Source: Lucinisca nassula (lineage: Eukaryota; Mollusca; Bivalvia; Lucinida; Lucinidae). Taken from it: a stretch of DNA of 64,000 bases. A program made the position numbers and the translations under genes. Below are positions 25,141 to 36,349 of this stretch, piece by piece (within the stretch, counting starts at the first letter, position 1; every line of letters begins with the position of its first letter). The notes beneath the pieces were generated by a model. The model was not told where the DNA came from and did not search any database. It saw only the letters and a program-made list of their open reading frames with translations. The DNA is taken from assembly GCA_963580285.1 (NCBI GenBank), contig OY757020.1, positions 104,969,497 through 105,033,496 of the forward strand, given 5' to 3'.

Positions 25141-25273
25141 GAATCCGGGACGTTTCGCCCCCAAACCATTTCCTCCCCTAGTCGTTTCGTCCCCAAGACG
25201 TTTCCCCCCTAGTCGTTTCGCCCACCTAGTCGTTTCGTCCCCCTAGTCGTTTCGCCCCCCTAGTCGTTTCGCC
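25141..25273 (+). repeat. left terminal repeat array of the 6-kb element
   Basis: Six to seven imperfect copies of a 17-20 bp unit (CCTAGTCGTTTCGCCCC and variants with CGTCCCC). The same unit appears as its complement at 31076-31190, so the two arrays form long imperfect terminal inverted repeats. Confidence 0.8.
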
Positions 25274-25403
25274 CACTTATCAATGTCTAGACTAATTTTC
25301 ACTTTTATTAACATTGTTAAGAGGCAAATAATTAAGTAGCATCATCGCCCTGTCACGTCAGCCTAAGGATAACTTATCCTTAGTTACCGGCCTGCAATCT
25401 TAC

Positions 25404-25506
25404 CTGTCCCACATAGGCGATGCTGCCACCGCTCACACACATCACAAGAAATAGAATGGCGGTGGCCATCTACTTCCTTCTCACATGCAATGCACAAAAC
25501 AGACAT
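25404..25506 (-). CDS. candidate first exon with PHD-like zinc finger, transposon-derived
   Basis: Read on the minus strand, ATG at 25506-25504 opens 34 codons that end at a strong splice donor (exon end 25404, then GTAAGA). The peptide shows C5-X2-C8-X12-C21-X2-C24-X4-H29-X2-C32, with WQHRLCGT around the histidine; this is the first part of a C4HC3 PHD-type finger. Such fingers are found at the start of some MULE-type transposase proteins (family knowledge). The exon points leftward, yet only ~260 bp remain before the element ends, so the rest of the gene is missing or displaced. It is probably a relic. A host gene fragment is the alternative. Confidence 0.5.
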
Positions 25507-25669
25507 TATTCCACTTTAAACGACTTTGATAAACATATGTAACGAATTCAAAGATGAATGATGAAGGGCTGACTGACTGACGGATGTTTTTAAGGTAACC
25601 GGGCGCCAAGGGCACATAGGGGCTACCTCCAGTTCGCCAGCTGGGATTAGTTGTAGGTACTGCTCTTGT

Positions 25670-26480
25670 CCCTAGGCTGCCAATTTGCTGACTCCTGTCT
25701 GCTTGACAGTTATCAGCTAGCCGATTGGGAGTTAGGTGACTTCTTTCGCGGAGGACGTGAGAAGTAGGTCAATCCTACCTCTCCCATACCCCGCTCAAGA
25801 TGTCATGTAGGCACAGAACGCACCCAATGTTAAGCGTTTGTCCTGTAAAATGAGCAGTCCTCTGGCGGTGTTCGAATTTTGAATGCAAATGCAGACCAAT
25901 GGTCGGGCTCTAGAATGTGGTGACACGTTGCCAATTCCGGCTGCAAAATGTGTCATTACACAGCCCTTGTCTGACCGAGGAAAAAAGCTTCTCATGCATT
26001 ATCTGTTTTTGGCTTCCATTAGTCTCTACCCCCACCCCTGCCATGGTAGAGAAAACGCCTATGGACACGGTGCTTGTTAAAGGGTGATAATGCATGTAAT
26101 TTTGAATTTTGAACGGCGGCCAAAAGTGAGCCAGGAAGGGTTACTATTAGACCAGCCAATTTCGGCTATTGCAAAATGTCCTAGTACCCGTGCTCTACCA
26201 CCCTGAAAACACGCCTATGCTGTGTCGCCACCCCCAGGTCTCTACGAAGATAATCTTTGTAGTACCGTGTACTACTGGCCCCTAATTGCGCCGCGTTGGG
26301 ATGTCATAAGTTGGTGTTTTGGTTGTTGCTTTTCTCTTAGTTTGTAGTTAATCCAGCCAATCGGTGTGTAGTTAGTGATTTCTATCGCGGAGGATGCGAA
26401 AGGAGGTCAATCCTATTTTGCTTCTTAGCTTTTCCAGTTTATGAAAAGGTGATGCTTTCATCGACGTAGGATGTCGAGTT
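25670..26480. repeat. diverged internal direct repeat of the 6-kb element
   Basis: Around 25715-25775 and 26355-26425 the same order occurs: 'gccgattgggagttag', 'gacttctttcgcggagga', 'taggtcaatccta'; the second copy differs at about a quarter of positions. The frames here (25795-26080, both strands) have no domain support. Confidence 0.55.
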
Positions 26481-26922
26481 CTTATAAATCGTAAGTGGGT
26501 CAATTGGGACCGGACCGCCATGTTTGCATATCATTATCTCATCCTACGTGAAGGAGGATATCATATTGGGGATATATGGATTGGAATACATTATGGATTA
26601 GTTCTGATTGTGTGTGGTAATGTTGTAGCCCTCTTTTGTTCAGGATCAATGTGGTTAGACTTGTAATGTTTACACATAGGCGTGTCTTTTTAGTGGTGAA
26701 AAGTTGTGTGATTTGGCAAAGGCGAGTATGTGGCTAACCAGCCATTGTGCCATATTTCCGGGTTCCATCAGGAGGGTGTCCCCAAGGGTGCCTCAACGAG
26801 GCAGCTTTCTGGGCACCCAGCTGCTGACTTCTCGGTATGTGTCCTACACGAGGTATGGTGGGGTTCCCCGTCAAGGATCCCTGTGTACCTGCAAGAGAAA
26901 TTATGATTAGTGTATATTGGAG

Positions 26923-26948
26923 TTAGGGTTAGGGTTAGGGATAGGGTT
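26923..26948 (+). repeat. short interstitial telomere-like tract
   Basis: Three perfect TTAGGG units (26923-26940) followed by ATAGGG and TT. TTAGGG is the usual molluscan telomere repeat. At this length it could be chance, a repair scar or part of the transposon. Confidence 0.7.
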
Positions 26949-27667
26949 ACATAAGCCTAAGTTTAGACTTGTCTATCGCCGATGTGTTACGTCGGCTGAG
27001 CACTCATAAGTGCAAAGCAAATGAGCCGCAACCACAGCGCCCCGCTTCCGCTCAACCGGCTCTAGTCCAAGTCATGTAGGGTAGGGTCTGTAAGGGATAG
27101 GAGCAGAGCTCATGTAACCACTATGTAAGCATGTGTGGGTTTTGTGTCCCCCCCTCCCCCGCACCCATGCAACCAAGGATTCCGGGCCACCGCCCCGGGA
27201 ACGTCCAGTCCGCCCAAGGTGGGGGAATCATGTCCCCAGGGGCACCAGCCCGAAGCCCCCGGGTGCACGGAGAAGCAGAAATATGAGAGTGGGGCCTATA
27301 TGTATGGGTTGGGTAGCATAAGCAGCACTGTTAGATTCTTAGTGAAAATAATTCACCTGTTCGCGACGGCGCAGGCCAGAAGCACAAAGCGGTCACGGTC
27401 TGAATGGGAAAGTGCCCCCTCCTAGGTTGCAACCAACCCATGCCCCAGCAAGCACGTGATCACGACCAGGCGCAATTGTTGATTTGAGCAATTTATTTAG
27501 AGAGAATTTTATATGTATCCGTACCCGACGCGTACCGCGACACGCCTGTCACGCCCGGAGCCAGGAGCATGTGGCGGAAACCAATGTCCAAACATCACGC
27601 ACCCAGCAACGACGATCGAGCGCCCGCGGCCAGCGAGAGGCCGGTGGGTTGGTTAAGCCCCCGCCCC
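26949..27667. other. GC-rich interior of the 6-kb element, no gene assigned
   Basis: GC content is clearly higher than in the flanks. Overlapping frames at 27133-27425 and 27484-27760 are proline/arginine-rich, as expected from composition, and show no motif. Confidence 0.4.
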
Positions 27668-27990
27668 TGGTTATGGAACAAAGCACAGGGAACCAGATTG
27701 CCTTCCGCAGTCAGTAACCTAACGTTAGCAGCATTGGTTGGTTCTCTGATCGAAACCTAGAACTTTAGTCCCACGTCCAGCATAATTAGATAGTGAAACT
27801 TCCTTATTGCAATGATTGGATTAAAGACTGGTTATGGAACAAGGCACAGGGAACCAGATTGCCTTACGCAGTCAGTAACCTAACGTTAGCAGCATTGGTT
27901 GGCTCTCTGATTGAAACCTAGAAACCTTAGTTCCACGCCCAGCATATTTAGATTGAGAGATTCCTATTGCTTTATGATCTAGTTTAGAGA
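27668..27990. repeat. 161-bp direct duplication
   Basis: 'tggttatggaacaa' begins copies at 27668 and 27829. The copies share 'cacagggaaccagattgcc' and 'aacctaacgttagcagcat' with few differences. The second copy decays after 'cccagcata'. Confidence 0.85.
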
Positions 27991-28109
27991 GTGGGGGAAT
28001 CCTGTCTCCGGACACCCTCCCCCGAGTCCCTGGGGGCAAGGATATATGGTGTTATTGGAATAGGGCCAGGTGGTTATTGGAGGCTGTGTCTGTAAGAGAA
28101 AGAAACATG

Positions 28110-28165
28110 CAGTATAAATGATCGCTGCATGAAAGGATTCCAGCGCTGGAAGAGAAATAAACTTG
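28110..28165 (+). promoter_or_regulatory. TATA-like box followed by AATAAA, possible LTR remnant
   Basis: AGTATAAATG at 28111-28120 is followed 36 bp later by AATAAA at 28156-28161. TATA and a polyadenylation signal this close are typical of a short LTR or of a very short terminal unit. No matching second LTR or TG...CA ends could be found. Confidence 0.25.
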
Positions 28166-28199
28166 GATTAGTATTACATGGTTACTATTTTATACTGCA

Positions 28200-30600
28200 G
28201 CTGTCTATATTTTATCGAAAAGCTCAGTGTCTTTAAAAAATGTAATGATTGCCTCAACTATCTGAGGCCTAATGTTTCGTGGGGGGTTAAGTAGGTCTCG
28301 TTCATCAAAAGTGTTGTATCCCAATATAAACAGTGCAGCACTGTCCACTGACTCTTGACACCCTGCTTTACGGTGATCATAGACTAACAAACCAAACCAA
28401 TACGTTAATATTTGAAGCTGTGCAGGATTACATCTTACATACTAAAAGATTCTAAATACCTCAATCTGGTATGTGTGTTCAGAAAGAAAAGTATCTCCAC
28501 CTTAATCAGCAATAGTTAAAGCTAAATTTGTCATACACTCTCTCTGGGATTCATGCCGTGTGACAAACTGTCTTTCCTGCATCTTGCTTTCGTCTATCTT
28601 TTATTATTCTCCGTGTTGATCAACAATAGTCTTTCACATCTTACAACACATATAATCTATGAATTCATAGGTTATACTAATTGATAGAGAAACTTCGTTT
28701 CTACAATTATCACTGCTTTTTCGCATTTCAATTGTTTGTACGATCTGTAAGGGAGACAGATTCAAAAAAGTCTAAGACTTACTTCTGTATCCCTTTCAAA
28801 TGTAAGCATTGTAAAACTGACAGTGTATGTAGTATTATGTGTACCTTATATTTGAATAAAATATTGTTTAAACTAAACAGTGCAGCTTTTAATTCCTGTC
28901 TGGGTTCTGCATTTCCTTCACAGTGGAAAAGGATATGTTTGATGTCATTTTGTTCATCTTTATCACATCTGTTACATTTGATGTGGTTTTGGTTAAGTAC
29001 ACAATGGGTCCCTAGTTTACTATGGTTAAGACGCAAACGTGTGTAAACTGCGTCATGTTTTCGGTCATCGCTGTACTGGGTGATAGTATTTTTAACCTTA
29101 GGTTCCAGTCTATGGTAGAAGCGACCTTAACCTTGTGGGTTGTCCCATAATTTTTGTCATTTTGTCATAATGGCCTGGTTAATTACCGGGTATATTTCTG
29201 TTTTGGTCGGTAAGGTCTGATCGTTTTTACCGTTTGTCATTGCTGATTTGGCACTTGAGTCTGCCATTTCATTACCTAGGTTATCTACATGGGATGGAAT
29301 CCATTCCAGGTAGATATTGTTGCCTTTGTCTTTAGCTGAGTCTAATAGTAGAAGTATTTTGTTTATTGTATCTGGTCTTGTTTTTGATTGGCCATATTGG
29401 AGGGCTTGTATTGAGCTGAGGGAGTCTGTAAGTATGACTGCCTCCGGGATGTTGTTATCGATGATCCATTTAATGGCATGTTCTATTCCTATTAGTTCAA
29501 TAGTAAATATCGACAGGCTCGGATTGGTTTTGAGTTCGATATTCAAGTTTTCGTCAGGGACCGAATCTGCTGCTCCTGCTGTTTGTTTTTCAATATCTTT
29601 GCTTCCATCCGTATATATCTGTAATCTACCCCTATGATTTTTTTCTATATAGTTTATACTACTTTGTTTCATAATTTTTGTGTCATTTTCCCCTTTTTTT
29701 CCAATGATGTCCTTGATTGTACAGGAGGGTGGGTTGTGCTTTAAGTCACACTTGTTTCTATAATGGGGTGGTTCGATGTCCTTAGGTATGTTCAGTTCAG
29801 CTATGAGCTTCTGAACTGTAACGGAGTATGGTCGGTATTGTTGTGCCTTTTTTTAGTAGTTTGGCACCCATGTTCTCCATTGAGGTCATTTACGGGCAGA
29901 TTTTTACCCAGTGGCGAGGAACGTGCCCAGTATTTTAGGATTAATTCCTCTCTTCTTAAATGGAGTGGTTTTATGCCACATTCTACTTCAAGTGCATTAA
30001 TCGGGGTGGATATAAATGCCCTTGTTGCAATGCGAAGGGCTTGGTTTTGTACTGTGTCGAGCTTTTTAAGTTGGGCTTGTGAGGCAGAGTTATAGGCTTG
30101 TGCGCCATAATCTAGTTTACTTAAGATGAGGGCTTTGTATAGGTTGATAAGGGTATGTTTATCGGCACCAAAGGTTGTGCCCGTGACCAAACGCAGAATG
30201 TTTAGGTCCTTCTTACATTTTAGGATGAGCTGTTTAATATGCTCATCCCGTCTGAGTGCTTTATCAAGGATCATCCTTAGAAAGTTTACATTGTCCACAA
30301 ATTCAAGTTTTTTGCCAAATAGTTTGAGATCGAATTTGGAAGTGTCGATGTTTTTTTTTACGTCTAAAAAGTATGGCTTTAGTTTTAGTGTTGGACACCT
30401 TAAACCCCCACGCCTCAGCCCAAAATTCGATTTTTGAGTGCTTTTTGAAGGGCATCTACGGCGCAACTGGGTGAATAGTGTTTTCTCCATATTGCGCTAT
30501 CGTCTGCAAATTGCGACAGCTGCAGTCTTTCTTCATGGTCGAGATTCTCTTTTTATGATGAAGGGATCTTTTGGCGTAGCTTATATATCCCTATCGTCGG
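28200..30600 (-). pseudogene. 5'-truncated, frameshifted LINE: RT, RNase H and zinc knuckle
   Basis: On the minus strand the order of a non-LTR retrotransposon ORF2 is visible. An RT active-site motif QFADDSAIW sits at about 30480-30515, with FADD encoded by 30510-30499. The RT thumb region (30490-29801) contains LSKLDYGAQAYNSAS and LKKLDTVQNQALRI. An RNase H domain (29672-29157) has YTDGSK, LTDSLSS and WIPSHVDNLGNEMAD. A CxxC...H...C knuckle (NRCDK...HILFHC) lies in 29036-28779. The pieces lie in different frames with stops between them, and upstream RT motifs are absent, so it is dead and 5' truncated. RT followed by RNase H and a knuckle suggests an I-superfamily LINE. It lies inside the 6-kb element. 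Confidence 0.85.
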
Positions 30601-31075
30601 CGTATGAAAGATTTTCTTTAAATAAAAGATACACCAATTATGAAAATTTTACCTTTTCAACTGTTGCTTGCCGACACCATTCAAGAAACAGCCGACCAAT
30701 TGAAATTGAAAAATGAGATAATTAAAGACAATTAATTTTTAACAACTCACCATTAATCCTTGTTTGCAGACTCTGTTAATGAACCAACGGACCTATTTAA
30801 AACAACATCGGTATAGGTGCTTAAGCGATAATTAAAGACGTTTAACTTTGCACAAAGCGCGTGTTTTCACACATCATCATTATCGCATTAATTGCGTGGT
30901 TAATGTGACAAACCAAATAAACAATGTGATTAACGGCAGTGAACAAAACAGGTAATAATTATCATAATTCTTCATTATCATTCCCATTCAAAGAACATGC
31001 TCTTCTATCGCTCTCCTCCTTTATCTCGGTGTCATATATCAATCTTTTATAAATAAAAAATAGGAACAAAATTGG

Positions 31076-31190
31076 GGGCGAAACGACTAGGGTTTGGGGG
31101 CGAAACGACTAGGGTCCAAAAAAGGAGGCGAAACGACCAGGGGGGAAACGACCAGGGGGAAACGTCTTTGGGGCGAAACGTCTTGTTACC
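31076..31190 (-). repeat. right terminal repeat array of the 6-kb element
   Basis: GGGGGCGAAACGACTAGGG and variants in five to six copies, complementary to the left array at 25141-25273. The last bases before the target duplication read GGGGCGAAACGTCTTGTTACC in two parts. Confidence 0.8.
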
Positions 31191-31930
31191 TTAAGATGTG
31201 CATGTGTTTTTTTCATACTCCTAAAATTGTTTCTTTCACTTATTTTGTCTTTTTTAACTTAGCCATTTTTAATTCTAATAATGTTAACGTGTATAGGGAG
31301 TTGGTACCTTGTTAGCGCAACTTCTCTCACAGTTTTAGGGTGATCCGTGTGAAACTTTGCAGGTGTTTTTATATAGGCCTGAAGAAGTGCGTGTAGTTTT
31401 TTCTTACTCCTAAAATTATTACTTTTCGTCTTTTTTAACTTAGCCATTTTTGAGGTCTGATAATGTTAAAGTTTATAGGGAGTGGGTACCTTGTTAGCGC
31501 AACTCCTCTCACATTTTAGGGTGATCATTTTGAAACTTTGCAGGTGTTTTCATATAGGTCTGAAGATGTGTAAGTGGTTTTTTCATACTCCTAAAACTAT
31601 TTCTTTCACTTTTTCTCCTTTTTTTAACTTAGCCATTTATTTAGGTCTAATAATGTTAACGTGTATAGGGAGTGGGTACCTTGTCAGCGCAAATTCTCTC
31701 ACAATTTTAGGTTGATCCTTTTGAAACTTTGCAGGTGTTTTCATATAGGTCTAAAGATGTGCATGTGGTTTTTGCATACTCCTAAAAGTATTTCTTTTAC
31801 TTTTTTCGTCTTTTTTTACTTAACCATTTTTCGAGGTCAAATAACATGCCGGCTATGAGTTCCACTTCTTTTTAACATGTCTGCTGTTTTATATTATTGA
31901 CCATTGTCATGCGGGGGTGTCTATAAGCAG
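31191..31930. repeat. 185-bp tandem array, right part
   Basis: It resumes exactly at the target duplication TTAAGATG and carries three more units (landmarks near 31291, 31468 and 31660). It ends with non-repeated sequence up to 'catgcgggggtgtctat' near 31910-31927, which may be the terminus of this element. Confidence 0.85.
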
Positions 31931-31938
31931 TGCTTATT

Positions 31939-34508
31939 AGCTCGCCTGGGCCGAAGGCCCCAGGGGAGCTTATAGTATAGTGGGTCCTCCGTCGTCCGTC
32001 GTCCGTCCGTCCACACTTTTGAGCAGCTATATCTCTGCAGCCTGCAGGCTGATCTCAATCATTTCTCATGTGTAGCATGCCTCTGGTGGGGCATTGATGA
32101 CATAAACTTTTTTTCGAAATCGCTCTAAAACTTTTGTTCCTATGGTAACCACAAAGTCCCATAGACTTTCTATGGGAAAATGCTTGTCATCACAGTAGCG
32201 CCTTCAGTTTTGATCGGATCTTTCTGAAACATATATGTAAGGTGGCTGGGGATAAAAACTCGGATGAGTTCGAAAACCGGCCAAGTCGGCCCATTTATCG
32301 TAGAGTTACGCCCCTTTGATTGCTGAAAAAGGCCGATTTTTGTCCTTGTCATCACCGTAGCCCCTTCAGTTTTGATCGGATCTTTCTGAAACTTAAAGTG
32401 GCTGGGGATAACACCTCGGATGAATTCGAATACCGGCTAAGTCCGCCCATTTATCATAGAGCTACGTCCCTTTGATTTCTGAAAATGCCGATTTTTGACC
32501 TTGTCATCACGGTAGCCGCTTCAGTTTTGATCGGATCTTTCTGAAACTTATATGTAAGGTAGCAGGGTATCACACCTTGAATGTGTTTAAAAACCAGCCC
32601 TGTCGGCCCATTTGTCATAGAGTTACGTCCCTTTGATTGCTGAAAATGCCGATTTTTGACCTTGTTATCACGGTAGCCCCTTCAGTTTTGATTGAATCTT
32701 TCTGAAACTTAAATGCAAGATGGCTAGGGATAAAAACTCGGAATAGTTCGAAAACCGCCTAAGTCGGCCCATTTATCATAGAGTTACGTCCCTTTGATTG
32801 CTGAAAATGCCATTTTTTGACCCTGTCATCACGTTAGCCCCTTCAGTTTTGATCGGATCTTTCTGAAACTTATATGTAAGGTGGCTGGGGATAAAAACTC
32901 GAATGCGTTCGAACACCGGCCAAGTCGGCCCATTTATTTTAGAGTTACGTCCCTTTGATTGCTGAAAAAAGCCGATTTTTGACCTTGTCATCACCGTAAC
33001 CCCATCAGTTTTGATCGGATCTTTCTAAAACTTATATGTAAGGTGGCTGGGGATAACACCTCGGATGAGTTTGAAAACCGGCCAAGTCCGCCCATTTATC
33101 ATAGAGTTACATCCCTTTGATTGCTAAAAATGCCGATTTTTTATCTTGTCATCACCGTAGCCCCTTCAGTTTTGATGGATCTTTCTGTATCTTATATGTC
33201 AGGTGGCTGGGGATAAAAACTAGGATGAGTTCAAATACCGGCCAAGTCGGCCCATTTATCATAGAGTTACGTGCCTTTGATTGCTGAAAAATGCCGATTT
33301 TGACCTTGTCATCATGGTAGCCCCTTCAGTTTTGATCGGATCTTTCTGAAACTTATATGTAAGGTGGCTGGGGATAAAATCCTGGATGAGTTCGAAAACT
33401 GGCCAAGTCCGCCCATTTAACATAGTGTTACTTCTCTTTAATTGCTGAAATTGCCGTTTTTCAACCGTGTCATCACCGCCGCCCCTTCAGCTTTGATCGG
33501 ATCATTCTGAAACTTAAATGTAAGATGGCTGGGGATTACACCTTGGATTACACCTTGGATTTATCATAGAGTTCATCCCTTTTATGGGTGAAAATGTCAT
33601 TTTTTGACATTGTCATCACCGTAGGCCCTTCAGTTTTGATCAGATCTTTCTGAAACTTATATGTAAGGTGGCTGGGGATAAAACCTCGAATGAGTACGAA
33701 TACCGGCCAAGTTGGCCCATTTATCATATATTTATGTCCCTTTGATGTTTGAAAGTGTTGATTTTTGACCTTGTCTTCACGGTAGCCCCTTCAGTTTTCA
33801 TCAGATTTTTCTGAAACTTATTTGTAAGGTGGCTGGGGATAAAACCTCGGATGAGTTCAAAAACTTGCCAAGTCGGCCCCTTTATCATAGAGTAACATCC
33901 CTTTGATTGCGGAAAATGCCAAATTTTGACTTTGTCATCACCGTAGCCTCTTCAGTTTTGATCGGATTTTTCGTAAACTTACATGTAAGGTGGCTGGAGA
34001 TGAAACCTCGGACAAGTTCAAATACCGGCCACGTCGTCACATTTATCATAGAGTTACGTGCTTTTGATTGCTAAAAATGCCTACTTTCGACCTGGACATC
34101 ACTGCTGCCCCTTCAGTTTTGATCGGATCTTCATGAAACTTACAAACAAGTAAGTCAGGCAGAAAAGCTCGAAGGAGTTTGAAAACTCATGAGGTTTGCT
34201 TTTTTGTCGCAGAGTAACATCCCTTTGATTGCAGCGGTGAATTGCTTATTTTTTTAACTTGTCATCACCATGGCCCCTTTAGTTTATATCGGATCTTCTT
34301 AGCAAGTCAGGAATGAAAACTTGAATTAGTTTGAAAACCGGTGAGGTCAGCCTATTTATCATAGAGTTACATCTACTTGATTTGCAGAAAATGCTTATCC
34401 TGTTATCACCATGTCCTCCCATAAATCTTTCAGTAGAGGTTGGCACTTCCTGAAACTTTGAATCTGTTAGCTCAGGTGAGCGATAAAGGACCAGCTTGGT
34501 CCTCTTGT
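31939..34508 (-). mobile_element. TC-1 element, inverted copy
   Basis: Minus-strand counterpart of 4520-7178. The right end, 34508-34460, reads in reverse ACAAGAGGACCA-AGC-TGGTCC then TCGCTCACCTGAGCTAACAG. The left end begins AGCTCGCCTGGGCCGAAGGC. Between them lie about 15 units with 'tcagttttgatcggatctt', a CGTCCGTCGTCCGTCC tract (31988-32012) and a decayed palindrome (GTTCCTATGGTAACC near 32136). Frames at 32170-32355 and 32776-32994 are repeat translations. Confidence 0.85.
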
Positions 34509-34719
34509 TCACTTTTTTTCATTTCTTTTTTACGACACTTTCAGTGAGTGAGACCAATCTATGGTCCTCTGGGTGTACGCTGGGGCTAGAATCATGTGTC
34601 GGTTTGGGCAAAGCGTGTTTACCTAGAAGAGACGCCACAAAACGTTCTGATCAGGGCCTACGCTGCTGGTTTGAAGTACAGGAATTAAGTGTTAAATTGA
34701 ACAGCCCAAGCATTTTGAA
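34509..34719. other. unassigned spacer
   Basis: Contains 'gtctgatcagggcctacgctgc'-like sequence near 34650-34672, a half copy of the TGATCAG hairpin family. No gene. Confidence 0.4.
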
Positions 34720-34955
34720 ATATTTTCATGGACAGGCTTATACGTAAGCGGTTAACCAGTACAGTGCACATGTTTTCGCCAGAAACTGACAACTGCCCTT
34801 CTTGAATCAGCGGAATGGGAGAAAATGACCGTAGAAAAGATTTCATGATCAATCTCCACGAAAGAATGTTGCCGACCCCGGCATGTATCGAACCCGCGTC
34901 CTCCTGATCTCCAGTCAGAATCGCATCCGACTGTGCTAGTCCAATTGTGCAGATT
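34720..34955 (-). repeat. SINE-C, tRNA-headed
   Basis: In reverse, the tRNA-like head (34870-34955) has GCACAGTCGGATGCG and GCGGGTTCGATAC (B box), followed by 'gaaagaatgttg...ttcaagaagggcagttgtcag', 'tggttaaccgcttacgta' and 'agcctgtcc'. It is the same family as 57404-57712. Confidence 0.8.
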
Positions 34956-35334
34956 GTAATTTTTCAAATGTATTCTGTCTTATTTTTTAGAGAAAATAAG
35001 GCTTGTCATAATACTTATTCACATGTAATGTCAAGCTTCATTCTCTCTGAAAATAATGTAAAAACCGAAATTGTTTTCTGCTATATAAATGTCCATGTCA
35101 CTTTAAGGCTTAGGTTTTAATCTCTATCTGGTCCCTGATTAGGCAGTTCAGAATCTGCCTAGTACAGTAATTTATTGCCACTAGCAGAGAAGCTGATGAT
35201 TACAGCTACAAGGGCTGCATATACACATATATGGCTAACCTGACGCTGGTGTTAGAAGAAACCTATTCGTGCCTCCTCCCCCTCCACCCCCCTCCGCCCT
35301 CACACACACACAGAGAGCATAATATCTGGTTCAT
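34956..35334. other. unassigned sequence with a CA/CCCT-rich patch
   Basis: No coding or repeat structure apart from a C-rich and (CA)n patch near 35273-35315. Confidence 0.4.
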
Positions 35335-35545
35335 CCAAGTATAGCATTTGGATTATTGTCAGAACTGTCTCAATGAGGCAGATCGAATGAGTATCTACAA
35401 TCCATGTTTTTGGCAGTAATAAAGGAGTTAATGACCCCCCCCCCCCCCCCCCCCCCACTACACACACCTGCTAACTCCACTTTTTACTATACAAGTGGGG
35501 TTTAGAAAGGTATTGATAGACTTACTTTTATGGTTATGCAAGAGC
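35335..35545. mobile_element. FB element copy with long C run
   Basis: 'gaactgtctcaatgaggcag' (palindromic centre), 'gagtatctacaatccatgtt', a 24-base C run (about 35434-35457) and 'actatacaagtggggttta' follow the FB order seen at 22590-22805. The arms are strongly diverged. Confidence 0.6.
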
Positions 35546-35629
35546 TTTTGCCTGATAATCAGAACCAATCAAAGTCTGCCTTTCGGACAAGTTTAACAGT
35601 TTTACCTAGAGACCTGACTGAATTAGGAT

Positions 35630-35915
35630 GCTCGTCCCCGGCCATCGGGGCTTGAAGAAATAGATTGGGTTACATGATGCTTCTACACAGAACTGAAACC
35701 GACCGCACATGAGTAATTGCTTAGAGGTTCTAAGCCTACCCAGGAAAAGTGATGCGAGTCCTCGCATATAAACTCTATTGGTTTCATTGGGCCACAAGGC
35801 TTGAGATGTCATTTCATCCCAATGTCGGGTAAAAGTCCCACAAAACTGGAGCAACGTCTCCAAAATGACCTATATAGTGTTGACGGGGACGATAAACCTC
35901 AAATCATACAAAAAA
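35630..35915 (+). repeat. SINE-A copy
   Basis: Starts CCCGGCCATCGGGGCTTGAAG, passes 'gaaaccgaccgcacatgag', 'cttgagatgtcatttcatcc' and 'aaaatgacctatatagtgtt', and ends GACGATAAACCTCAAATCA. It is nearly full length. Confidence 0.9.
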
Positions 35916-36349
35916 ATTAATTGGGATGCAAGGCATATATGGGTTAGCAGAGATGGTTTAAGGGGTTACAATGAAGGATCAATTTACCCAGAGAAATATA
36001 AAAAATCGATAAATCGAACAGATGTGTTGTTTTTTTTTTCTTTAAGATTGGTGGATATAAACCATCTGAACATGCGAATGAAATCGGACAGGATTTAGAA
36101 ATTCGATTAGAAAATTGCAGAGAGGTTGTCTTAATTTAAATGCTGATGTGTGGAATAGGGTGGTTCAAAACATGGTATGGAAAACAACTGTTTGTTGGGC
36201 GCAATTCAGAAGTTTTAAAGCTTATATCATAATGTATAATACCGAATCCTTGCAAAATATATGAACTACAATTGAAAAATATACCAGTTTGGCCGATTCT
36301 ATCCATTTTGGGTCGATTGTTTTATAATCGACCCAAAGTTACTAAATTT
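35916..36349. other. unassigned AT-rich DNA
   Basis: Only a short palindrome stands out (GGGTCGATTGTTTTATAATCGACCC, in two arms at 36310-36334). No gene seen. Confidence 0.45.

Larger units (their letters stand above)
25141..31190. mobile_element. 6,050-bp DNA transposon-like element with 8-bp target duplication
   Basis: It splits the 185-bp array and is flanked on both sides by TTAAGATG (25133-25140 and 31191-31198), a sequence found in undisturbed units as 'cttaagatgtgcatg'. Both ends consist of short repeats of 'cctagtcgtttcgcccc' in inverted orientation, and 13 bp (GACGTTTCGCCCC) match near the extreme ends. Inside are a PHD-like exon, internal repeats, a telomere-like tract and a LINE remnant, but no DDE transposase. 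An 8-bp duplication fits MULE, hAT, P or Zisupton-like elements. The PHD-like finger leans towards MULE (inference). A TTAA target with chance GATG cannot be fully excluded. Confidence 0.7.

Noticed and set aside
27133..27760. GC-rich overlapping ORFs
   Set aside because: They are open because of GC content, overlap in several frames and show no domain.
29317..30437. Plus-strand frames of about 100 codons
   Set aside because: They are antisense to the LINE RT and RNase H remnants.
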